A DNA stretch of 64,000 nt, from the NCBI GenBank assembly GCA_946902985.2, contig OX336393.1, positions 46,701,131-46,765,130 on the forward strand. The letters run 5' to 3'. Source of the DNA: Meconema thalassinum (taxonomy: Eukaryota; Arthropoda; Insecta; Orthoptera; Tettigoniidae). This document shows, one piece after another, positions 10,165-20,136 of the stretch. How positions within the stretch are numbered: position 1 is the first letter of the stretch; the number at the start of each line of letters is the position of its first letter. Below the pieces are notes generated by a model. It saw only the letters and a list, made by a program, of their open reading frames with translations, made no database searches and was not told the origin of the DNA. Made by a program: the position numbers and the translations under genes.

Positions 10165-10905
10165 TACTTTTTCTTCTTCTTCTTCTTTTTCTCCTTCTTC
10201 TTTCCATTTGTACCGTTAGGTGTCGGGACATTTCAGCCATTTATTAAAGTTTCTAATGTCGTGCGCCATTCTCTGAACAGCACCCAAGGTCTTCCCTCGC
10301 TTCCTGATCAGTCCCAAGATGTACTCCTCCCATTCAATCCGTGGCCTTCCTCTTGTTCTTCTTCCTGTAGGTCTGGCTCGCCACTCCTGCTTCGCTTTCT
10401 TTTCATCTTCCATTGTTTTTAGGTGACCGATTCAGCCCAATCCTCTCCTCTGAATGACATCCATTATTGACTCCTGCTGAAGCTCATTTCTCACTGTGGT
10501 ATTTCTAATATGGTCTCTTCGAGTTTTCCCGTCAACTTTCCTCAAGTATCTCATCTCAGCGGCGACCAAACGACACTCCAGGTTTGTATGCACTGTCCAA
10601 CTCTCTGCACCATACAGGAGGGTTGGCAGGTACACAGCATGATATACCCGCATTTTTTGTGTTTCGGGCCATTTCTTTCTTCCCTATGATTGTGTTGTTT
10701 ATACCATAGTAAACTTGATTAGCTTTTCTGTTGTTTATTTCTGCCTCTAATTTTCCATCATCTCTGCAGATTTGTTCCACTTGATCTGAAGCTGTACCTT
10801 TTCTCCTTCAGTGAGACCTGCATTACCTCGGTTTTACTCGTGTTCACTGCTATCCCACGGTCCTGGAAGGCATAAGCCCATTCAGTAAGAGCTTTCTATA
10901 CAACA
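10165..10905 (-). pseudogene. RTE-like LINE ORF2 C-terminal fragment
   Basis: Minus-strand translation gives YLPTLLYGAESWTV, AAEMRYLRKVDGKTRRDHIR, then QEWRARPTGRRTRGRPRIEW, a standard order of motifs at the C-terminus of RTE-type reverse transcriptases. Several frames are needed. A (GAA)n tail, seen as TTC repeats at 10167-10203, marks the 3' end. The LINE is inserted inside the AT-rich element 8968-11048. Confidence 0.7.
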
Positions 10906-11056
10906 TTCCGAAAATAAGCGTAACTCAACTTAAGCGATGACCTCTCATTTGAACTTCTGTTCTTATCTCTTGTCCACTAATCAATTAATGTATTTCGATT
11001 AATTTAAAATTATTCGATTATTCCAAACATCGATTGTTACCATCTCTAATTCGGAT

Positions 11057-11577
11057 ATCCACACTGTGAAAACATTCCAATTCTTCGAACAATTGAATAC
11101 TTCATTAGAATATCACATTCGCAAATATTCGAATTAGTCGATTTAATTGACCAAGCGGACCCGTGCTAGAACTCTCGCATGTGTATAAACCACCCGCCTG
11201 GATTTACTGTTATGCGGCCTTCTATAAATATGTTTATTTGTTTAAACGAACTGTTTAAATAAATTGTGGGTTGTATGGGCCCCATGTGTACAGACTACCC
11301 GCCCTGCCCTATTGCTATGCGGGCTGGCCGCGACACACTTCAGGCAGGGTCTACCATCTACTGTAGTTTATTAGTTTAAAAGCACTTTATAAACAAATGG
11401 AAATATTTCCGTTGACTTTTCATGAAATGCAAGATTTTCCTGTACTATTGAGACTATTTGGAAGATTTTGGTACAAACCGCACCTTCTAACTCCCTCTGG
11501 TTTAGGAGCGTTATATATATATGAATATTCGAAAAATATTTACAGACCAGACCGTAGTCATGAAAGACATGAGAGAT
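11057..11577. other. Unassigned AT-rich DNA
   Basis: Contains TTCGAAT-rich sequence like that at 8225-8340, suggesting the hAT-like element sits in an older AT-rich repeat. Two loosely similar blocks containing ATGCGG (about 11205 and 11320) were noticed. No gene recognised. Confidence 0.35.
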
Positions 11578-12785
11578 TGGTTGGTTGGTTGGTTCCTCAG
11601 TTTAGGGGCTGCGACAACGCGGTCATGTAACCCCGTGTACTTCGGGTGAGTGTAGAATCTGTCTGATAACCGGTGTTAATTGTGATGACTGTATTAGTGT
11701 GTGTATCTGTTTTAATTCAAGTAAGGGCTGCAGACGATTAATTTTCAAGTAGTTCCTGCTTTTGCCGCCAAACGCCACCGTCAACGACTACTAGTTCAGG
11801 ACGTAGCTACCAGACGTCCCCGCAGTCGGCTCTTGGCAACGAAAGTAGGAACCTAAGAGCGTTGTTTACATTCTTAACCTATACAATTTAGCTTAACACA
11901 GGTGTAATTAGTGGAAAGTTCTTTAACATGCCATAAATCTATGACATGGGACCGCCGGCTTTACTTCCCCTCCTTCCGACCCCGACGGTATTAGGTTATC
12001 CGAGGCCTAGGGAGTCTTTCACTTTCCCGCCTTAATTGGCCCTTGTCTCATCTTTCCTGATACCCTCCTTCTGTGAGGGGTCAGCCTTCTTTTTCTTTCC
12101 TTTTACCTCCTGCCTTGTGTTCAAGGCTCTTAAGGAGGCAGGGTGTATGTAGCCCCACCACTTCTGGTGCACCCTAGATAATGCTACACCCTCAGGGGCT
12201 CACGGCTGGTGAATTCGGGAGTTGGCGACCCCGAGGGATTCATGAGCTGGGTCCGTTTTCCCCCTTTTGTCCCTTCCCTTTGGGGCGGACCTTCTCCTCT
12301 CTCCCCTCTCCTCTCCTCTTCTCTCCTCTCCTCTCCTCTTTCATTATATTTACTTTTCTCTTTAAGATTCCCGCACTGTTTTTGTTACTTGGTTCACCGT
12401 GTATCTAAATTCCCTTCTAGCGATTTTTTTACAGGCATTTTTAATCTACGTTGCTTTTTGTATGTTTTTTCGATCTAAATTACATCTCGCGATTGTTTTC
12501 AACCTCAATTGCATTTTGTAAAGATTGACAATCTAAATTGCTTTTTAGTAAGTCTTGTACGTATTTTCCGTCTCCGATAATTTTATTCTGGTTTCCATTT
12601 CATTAACATTTTCGCTATCACCCAGATCATTAGGGGTGGATAACTTCGATGTTAGGCCGCTTAAGACAACAATTAGCATTATCATCATACTGAGGGATTT
12701 TTAACGCTCTTACAAAATCCGACGACTTCGGCCGGATTTGAACCCATCGATCTTGGGCATAGAAGCTCAGCATGCTACGACATGA
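11578..12785 (-). mobile_element. SINE family Y, copy Y1, split by X3
   Basis: The left part (11578-11979) carries the Y 3' end in reverse ((GGTT)n tail, then TAGTGTGTGTAT and the body through ATGACATGGGACCGCCGGC). The right part (12688-12785) carries the Y 5' half in reverse (ACTGAGGGATTTTTAACGCT, ATCCGACGACTTCGGCCGG, then the head). Element X3 lies between them, so Y was there first. Confidence 0.75.
11980..12687 (+). mobile_element. Family X, copy X3, 5'-truncated
   Basis: Starts within X at TTCCGACCCCGACGGTATTA and runs through CCTCAGGGGCTCACGGCTGG and a CTCCTCTCC-rich stretch to the family 3' end (ATTAGGGGTGGATAAC..., AACAATTAGCATTATCATCA). The terminal stem is mutated compared with X1. 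Inserted in Y1. Confidence 0.75.
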
Positions 12786-12995
12786 GAGAGAAGTTGGTAT
12801 TCAGAAAGGTGTAAGGCATGGCTTCAATCTATACATTGAACAAGCAATGAAAGAAATTGGAGAAAAATTCAAAGTGTGAGTGAAGATTCAAGGAGAAATA
12901 ATTTCAACTCTTAGATTTGCTGATGGCATCGTCATCTTAACCGACACAGCAGAGGATTTGAATGGTATGCATTCTGTCTTGAGGATGAAAATTAC
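12786..12995 (+). pseudogene. LINE reverse transcriptase fragment (FADG)
   Basis: Translation gives GVRHGFNLYIEQAMKEIG and then ISTLRFADGIVILTDTAEDL, the reverse transcriptase motif region of a non-LTR element. The usual catalytic FADD has become FADG, so it is dead. The LINE probably continues at 14190 after the insertion of a minus-strand LINE. Confidence 0.65.
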
Positions 12996-13142
12996 CAGTG
13001 CTTTTTTTTTCTAAAAAAATAAGGGGTACTCTCAGTTGTAGTCGAAAAGGCATCACGATCTTGCAATTTTAGGCAATTTGCAGAGTCCAGTTATCGTTTG
13101 TGTTCGAATCATTAACTTTTAGCTCTTTCGATGCCTGGGTGG

Positions 13143-13860
13143 ATGTTAAATTAGATTAGATTCGATTTTTATTAATCCGTTTGATCAGTTATATGTATAC
13201 ATTACATTTTTGATATAGGACACGTCAGTAATTACATCTATAAAATAAAAGAACTTACAGGTATATATTACTAATACTATAACTATTTATAACTTATTAT
13301 AATAACAGATCTTAAGAGATACAATCTTATTGGACAACTATTTACACCTTACTCTATTATTACAATATGAAAACTTAATTCTATACAACTTACAGCTAGG
13401 TATTACAATTAAAATAGAAAAGTAAAATATAATTATAGATTTCATCATTTCTATACGCTATGATATTCAACTACAGAGTAAAAACAATGGCAATACAGAT
13501 AAGCTTTCAACATTCTTTCAAAGGTTTGTATTATTGGGGCCAATTTTATATACTGGGGTAGTTTATTGTATAATTTAACTCCTGTGTGAAAAGTTCCAGT
13601 TTGATTTATGCTTGTGTGTGTGGAATATGAATGTTTTGATTTTGTCTTGTGTTATGCCTATGAACATCCTTGTTTGTTTTAAAAAACATCTTTATTCATT
13701 AAATTCTTAAAAAAAAAATACTTTCAAAGATATATATGCAGGGCAGTGGGAGAATGTTTAAATCTTTAAACAGAGGTCTGCATGATTCTCTAATTTTTAC
13801 ATTTGCCATAATTCTAATCGGCCTCTTTTGTATCCTAAACCGGCTTAGTTAAATAGTTCG
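13143..13860 (-). pseudogene. LINE 3' end with (GATTA/TAATC)n tail
   Basis: Minus-strand reading from 13860 gives RPIRIMANVKIRESCRPLF, LNILPLPCIYIFES and a His/Asn-rich NTRQNQNIHIPH stretch, the order seen at the end of Jockey-like reverse transcriptases. Stops are frequent. A long AT-rich 3' untranslated part ends in AATCGAATCTAATCTAATTT. Confidence 0.6.
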
Positions 13861-14189
13861 CTATTTTATTCATCCTTCAAAGCTAACCACACGCAGAAAT
13901 TAACAACCATCCCGCCTCCAAACACGAGCCTGCGTGCTTATAAGAACAGAGTGCCGAGTTGTCGACCAAAAGAAACTGATTCGATTGATTGATTTAAATT
14001 GAGGATAACTCGAATTCTCCTCCAGCTGATCGATGAACTTCCAAGTCGGGAGTTATATTTACCGGACTAGAGACAAATGTACCAATATTCTTTCTTAAAC
14101 ATTTTTCAAATCTTTAAGGGCTACACGTACCCCCGCCTCTCCCCCCCCCCCCAAATCGCTAATGTAACCAAAAATATTCGAATGCAGCC
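13861..14189. other. Unassigned DNA
   Basis: No recognised element; includes a poly-C run near 14142-14153. Confidence 0.35.
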
Positions 14190-14308
14190 GAAATAAATCA
14201 GAAAACCCTAAGGACGTCAAACTAGCAGCAGACAAGCTAAAGGAAGTGGGAGACTTCTGCTGCTACTTAGGAAGAAAAATAACCAGTGATGGACATACGG
14301 ATATAAGA
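14190..14308 (+). pseudogene. LINE ORF2 fragment, left part of the nest host
   Basis: Translation KLAADKLKEVGDFCCYLGRK and ITSDGHTDIR is a standard LINE motif preceding the YGSETW region. The matching continuation (RLAQARRGFLQKWNLLTSNI) is 22.7 kb away at 37003, beyond the X4 insertion. The 10-bp duplication GGATATAAGA at 14299-14308 and 36993-37002 marks the break. Confidence 0.75.
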
Positions 14309-14462
14309 TGATGATGATGATGATAATTGTTGTTTTAAGGGGCCTAACATCTTGGTTATCGTCCCCTAATGGTTTGGGTGATAATGAATGATGAAAATGA
14401 AATGAAAACTATAACTAACAGTGACTACTAACTTATATACTAGAAGAAGAAATGGAAAACCA

Positions 14463-14590
14463 AAAGGATTTTATTTATCGTATGGCTTTTAGTGCCGGGA
14501 GTGTCCGAGGACATGTTCGGCCCGCCTGAGTCTGTAGCTGCTTCCAGCGGACACCCTAAAGGGTGAGCTACAAGTTCCGTTCAATTTCAC
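14463..14590 (-). repeat. SINE family Z, partial copy
   Basis: CGTATGGCTTTTAGTGCCGG then GAGTGTCCGAGGACATGTTC and the GGGTGAGCTACAAG block match the 3' part of Z1 and Z2 in reverse. Only the 3' third is present. Confidence 0.7.
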
Positions 14591-14866
14591 ATAGTTCCAA
14601 CTTTCGCCACCAGATATCAATGATACCTAGTGGTGAACATTGGAACTTTGATAGAGCGTTCTGACGAAATCTAACCTAACAATTTTGCTTTACACAAGTT
14701 TAGTCTGTGAAAGGATCTTTTACATGCCATAAATCTATGACATGGGACCGCATACTGAAGGATTTTTAACGCTCCCAAAAAATCCGACGACTTCGGCCGG
14801 GCTTGAACCAGCTATCCCGGCCACAGCAGCTCAGCATGCAACCGACTACGCCACTGAAGCCGCTTA
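14591..14866 (-). repeat. SINE family Y, partial copy
   Basis: Reverse-strand Y body and head: AGTTCCAACTTTCGCCACC, TACATGCCATAAATCTATGA, ATCCGACGACTTCGGCCGGG, then the head with CAGCATGC. A segment around CCGGCTTTACTTCCCCTCC is deleted relative to Y1. Confidence 0.7.
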
Positions 14867-15311
14867 TCATAACACAATAAAATGTTTAAAATATGCATAA
14901 AATGACGAAAAACAAAGTTAATTAATCTCCTATTATAAAATACTTTCTAGCAATAAATGAGGTCTGATCCTTCTACCAAAACCTGCATATTCTGCCTATT
15001 TTCGACTATCCCCAAATTTGTCCGGTGAAATCTACCTCCGCCTTCCGGCGTGTCGAGAGGACTTTTTTTATTTTTGTTGATAGGCCTCCATGGTGATACA
15101 ACTAATTTTTGACTGCTTTAAAAAAATGAACATTGTGACGATGATTCACAAAGAAAAGCCAACTCCCATGGACAAAAAGATCATGTACCCAACGGTTTAA
15201 GATCAGCCAAATAATATCACAAAGCAACTAAGAAGTGAAACGTCTTAATAAGACCTAGTGACATTTAAGGTAATGAAATGAAAAAAAATATTACCTGCAT
15301 CCCCCCTAGAC
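14867..15311. other. Unassigned insert within X4
   Basis: AT-rich sequence without recognised family or gene lies between the SINE cluster and the resumption of X4 near 15312. Confidence 0.35.
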
Positions 15312-15879
15312 AAAAACCTGCGGAGAATAAGGCAAATAAAGGACAGGAGGAAAATAAATGCTCTCAACCCTCGAAGAATGCAGATTGAGGGACTTGGAAG
15401 GGAGGAGAGCCATGAAAGGCAGATAGGAAAGTGAAAGAGGAGAGGGTCCGCCCCGGAAGTAATGGATAAAAGGGGGAAACCGGACCCTGCTCAGGAACCC
15501 TCGGGGTCGCTAGCTCCCGAACTCAGCAGCCGTGAGCCCTTGAGTGTGTAGCAATATCCAGGGTGCACCAGAAGTGGTGGAGCTACATGCACCCTGCCTC
15601 CTTGAGGGCCTTGAGCAGAAGGCAGGAGAAAACATGAAAAGAAAAAGAAGGCTGACCCCTCGCAGAAGGAGGGTATCAGAAAAGATGAGACAAGGGCCAA
15701 TTAAGGCGGGAAAGGAAGAGACTCCGTAGGCCTCGGATACCCTAATACCGTCGCGGTCGGAAGAGAACAAGAGTTGACCAAGTGAGGTCGACAGGAAAGA
15801 AGACGGAGAGGAGCCCAGCACAAGTAAGGGGAAGCAATGCCGGACTCAGCTGGGGCCCCGTGGTCGCCAACCCACGTAC

Positions 15880-18800
15880 TGTGCCCGTTCGTCCTGGGGA
15901 TGCGATGACCCATCTGCTATAACATCACATCCCTGGAGTTCCAGGACAGAGCGGAGTTAAATGAACCTCTAGTCAAATAAGGAATGTGTCGGAAATTCAG
16001 CTGAGTTCTTGAAAAAGCAGTGGGTTTCACGAGACAAAGTATCTCTAGGGTCGTTACGGGCTTAAGTTAATAAAAATAATTCAAATATAAATGGGCGCCA
16101 TCAACTGAATTCCTAGCAAAACCACTTCCTTTCCGGATAAGCCTTACTCAAGACAAGGAAAGAAAAAGGAACATCACACCATCATCAGATCACAACTAAG
16201 ATAAAAACAAATTTATTTTACTTTGATAGTCAGACAGACACTTTAAATATAAATCCTACCTAAGAGTATGGTCGAATGCAAAGTTAAATTGTCATTGTCC
16301 AAAAATCGAACCATCTCCTTTCTAATGCAAAATTATTTCAATCCACATAACAAGAAAATGTATAAAGTTCTCTTGGGTTCTCAGGATCACTGTATCACTA
16401 TGTCTTTCGTCACTGACATTTGTGAAACCTGAGACCTAATTCTCTTTAATTTAACATCAATGTGGATTTAATTAAGTTACTAATCTGCCTAAACATACAC
16501 ATATAATAATCACTCATGTTAAATATCACATAAATTATGGTTTGCATGGTATAATTTGAACGTAGAACATGTTAATCAAATGTTCCTAAACATTGACTAA
16601 TTAATTTACATTATTTACATCGTCATTAATCTCTTATCTGTGAATTACAGAAAATTCAAATTCTCATTGGTCATCTTCATCATTATTATCAAAATTAAAT
16701 ATTTCTCACATTAATTCTCACTTCAAAATTCCAAATATTCCTGTCAGAATCGTTAATTCATCACCATTACATCATTTAAATTCACATTTCAAGTTGCAAT
16801 TCCTTCGAATTATCTCTCAATTAAATTTATTTAATTGCATATAAATTCATTAATCATCAGCTTCTTTAATTAATCATCACCTTTTAATTCAGTTATTCAT
16901 CATCATTACAATCGTCTAATAATTCATTTCAATCAGTTTAATCAATTCAATCTTTAATTCATCCACTTATTTAATTCATCGATTTATTTCAAAATTTAAT
17001 TTATCAACTTATTTAAATTTCAATCATCTGGTTATTTAGATTATTATTTCATCTAGTCATTCTGATTTTTATTTCATTATGTCAGATCGTTAATATGCTT
17101 AAATCTCAGATTATTATTTCATTAATTATTATTTTCAGAAAATCTTGTATTATCAACTTCATTTACTTGTTTAATTTCCTAACAAATTGTTTAATAAGGT
17201 TTATAGAACGTTGTCTTACAGTTTTATTACTTCCAAGTTATATCTCGTATTTAATTATCATGCCAAAAATATTATTGTCTCCACGACATCACGTTGGATC
17301 TAACTATCCACAACGACATTATATTTCTTCAATATTCCAAATATCACATTTGAATATAAGAATTGCTACAAAAACTCCATAAATATTCAGCACATACAGC
17401 ATGAATCTCAACAAATACGCTAGACTGGGTATGACGACCTCATGTCCGCTTCAAAATACATTATCAACGTTGCAACTATCAAATGGCAAATTCCACAAAA
17501 TGCCTATCACAAACTTCATTTAACCACGTTGCATGATCTACAAAAATATATAAATGGCTTCAAATTATTAACGCACATAATCTCCAATGACTGTAATTAC
17601 TCTGATCACTTCTAGATAACTTCTTAAACAATTGGAAAAATATTACTTCAGTAATTTAATATTTGCTTTCAAATAGCATAAATTCTCTTTCACAAGTTTC
17701 ATAATTCACATCGTAGAAAAACACCAATGTGCTATAATCTCTCACATCAAAATCTGCAATACTGATCTGCCTTAAAATAATTATGACCATTAATGATTAA
17801 TCTTACAAGATTAAATTACTTTAAATCCTTCTCAAAGGTATCAAACACAATTATAAAAATCATCAAAGCATCAGCTGTAATAGCTGTTAAACTGAAATTA
17901 CTCTCAAAAGAGTATAGCAACAAAATATTGGATTGGCAAACAAGAATTACTAAATGCAATCCTGTTGACATTTATCGTTACTTTATTTAACAAAATCTCG
18001 ACTGATATGTGACTAGTAGTTCCTTGTTTAATTCACTTACATCTCGTGTACATTCGGATGATAAAATGAGTCCCTCAATGGCGAGTAAGATGTGTAACCA
18101 CCGTGCAATCGTATAAATACGAAGGACCTCGCCCCGTCGACTTGGATGATAGTTCCCTGAACGGTGGGTAAGATGAGTAGCCACCATACAATCGTATAAA
18201 TACGAAGGACCCCACCTCGTAGGCTATATGAGTGAATGTACTAGAAAGGAATCAACAAGTTTCTAGTTGTCATATAAAAGCGACGTTCATTCACTAAAGT
18301 GAATAACTTCTTAATATCTCCAAACAATCCAATGGAAAAAAAATCCCTACTGATGAATAATACACACTCGCTAGTATGCAATGAACTGACGAAGTAGTTT
18401 CTGATAATCAATTGCAGATCACGAGTTCGAAATACTCGTTACACAAAAAAAACTATCCATGAAAAATATCCTAGCTGGAAAAATGTCTATAAGACCAAAC
18501 ATCTTCTTAATAAAGCCAAACAACGGTGAGAATTTCGATTAATGATGCCTGCCATATCATATGGTCACTCCATATTCTAGCAAATTCGAAGTATATAAAT
18601 TCAAACCATGTCTTAATAATCAAATCACTCCTATTAGAAAAATATACATGTGTGCCCAGTATTCATGAAAATAATCGTATCAGGTAGATAGAACTCTTAC
18701 AATACCTTTCATTATCAGTTGTAATATAATTTCCAAGATCGTCGATTTTCCCTACCTAAAGATTTCTCGTAAGATCGGCGTGAATATCATTTCATCCATG

Positions 18801-19980
18801 AAATGACGATTTCCTTCGAAATCCCAAGCGAATCAGCTGTTGGACTCCTCTCGTCAGGAACCGAATCCATCGCTCTGTGGTGCCATCTTGTCTCTATTCA
18901 CGTTTACTCGATCATGTTGAACCTCGGATTACCCATAGCGGATATCGTCCAACTCCTTCTCGAAAAGTTCATGGAAACAGCGGACCCCCTACTCTTCTTC
19001 TAATATGCGCCACTGTTCCGATAAATGTTCAGTTTGAGAATTGTAAGTCCACTCTCAACTTACTGCAAAGTTCGACTTGAGTAAAATAAAAATTTTACTA
19101 GATAGTGTTCAAGATTACGATACACCCTGTATCTGTCTGTAATATGTAATCCATGAAAATGGCATAAGATAAAGATCTTATAAATGCACGCTGTAATGTT
19201 CATCAGAGCCTATGCTAAACATTCAGTTTACTTGGAATAGTAAAAAGTCGCTTTGAATGTATTATATAACAGCATGGTTATAAGGTTATTTGTGAAAGCC
19301 TGTGTTCGAACAACGTCGAAATGAAGCTTGAAATAAAGTCTTCATATGCGATCAGTGTGGTTTTTAAATACCCCGGCTATCTACAATTGTCTTCTCGGCT
19401 AGGTCGCCTGTATCAACGACCCGCTCGGCCTCTGTTGCTCGGTGATGCGAGAAATGTCGCCTACACTCGCCGTGACGGTTTACGTGTGTTGCGTGACCTT
19501 CAATGCCCGTCTCGCTGTGCTATAGAGATGCTCTCTACTGCTCCTCTCATTGAGCCCAACTGAACTGCTTAGCGCTGTGTCTCAGCTTATGAGCTCCGTG
19601 CGGCACGTGGCTAATTCTCCCCACCACGGTGCTTCCACGTCACGAAGATAGTCTCGAACCCGAATCCTCTCGGCTGTTCTGTTATACAATAACTTATTTC
19701 CATAAAATTATTTCCACATATAATGCATGTCATATATACTCTTCTAAGTTGTTTTAACTTATTATAATCCCATATATGTTTCAATAAAGCTTCACATCTT
19801 TATTCATAATTCTATCTTCTCACAGATTTCAATGCCTCCTTGATTCTTGACCTCCTACGTCATCTTGGCTTTCTTCTTGACGCGATCGATGCGCTATCTT
19901 ATCAGCTTGCCTTCCAAAACCTCAACTATAGCTTAATGTCAGCTGGCGTAGCCGATAGCCTAAAATAGGTATCGGGTACA
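15880..19980 (-). repeat. Long terminal repeat LTR1 (4101 bp)
   Basis: It is the 3' LTR of the left unit in minus orientation. No open frame above about 95 codons is found. It holds an AT-rich half with very little G on the plus strand (16200-18000), an 83-bp tandem duplication (about 18085-18215), a nested stem region (18231-18295), a 9-bp perfect stem (18787-18806) and a CpG-containing GC-richer block (19380-19640). It differs from both other LTRs by an 8-A instead of 9-A run near 18445 and at five noted bases, including 16676. Confidence 0.88.
18085..18215. repeat. 83-bp tandem duplication inside the LTR
   Basis: AATCGTATAAATACGAAGGA with its flanks (GTAAGATG...CCACC) occurs twice, 83 bases apart, in LTR1 and identically placed in LTR2 (about 25062) and LTR3 (about 35079). 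The copies differ at a few bases. Each contains TATAAATA on the plus strand. Confidence 0.8.
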
Positions 19981-20007
19981 TCTCTCCCGTACATCTCCTT
20001 TTTTTTT
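19981..20007 (-). other. Polypurine tract next to LTR1
   Basis: On the minus strand a run of nine A with GGAGA is followed by TGTAC and then GGGAGAGA directly against the LTR start TGTACCCG. This is the position expected for the plus-strand primer of an LTR retrotransposon and fixes the minus orientation. The same sequence lies at 26959-26985 in the second unit. Confidence 0.65.
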
Positions 20008-20136
20008 ATCAGGATTGAGAAAAAAAAATACACTCTCAGGCATTCAATATATTATACATGTACACGATAGCTCTACAATTTCCTTTACTCAGCATGATGG
20101 TATTTTCTGACTCTCTAAAATGATGACTTCCAATGA

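Larger units (their letters stand above)
8968..11048. mobile_element. AT-rich hAT-like non-autonomous element (composite)
   Basis: The ends are imperfect inverted repeats, TAGGGGTGGTAAC at the left and GTTACCATCTCTA at the right. They are flanked by 8-bp direct repeats ATTCGGAC (8960-8967) and ATTCGGAT (11049-11056) that differ at one base. Interior sequence is rich in ATTAATCGATTAATTG. No transposase survives. It has been filled by SINE Z1 (9736-10060) and a LINE (10165-10905) and carries an internal partial duplication (9122-9260 versus 9556-9700 and 10063-10100). Confidence 0.65.

Noticed and set aside
17095..17382. Small open frames in the LTRs (95, 65, 66, 67 and 80 codons)
   Set aside because: They repeat because the LTR repeats; they lie on both strands, show no domain, and some differ between LTR copies by amino-acid changes. 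No evidence of coding.
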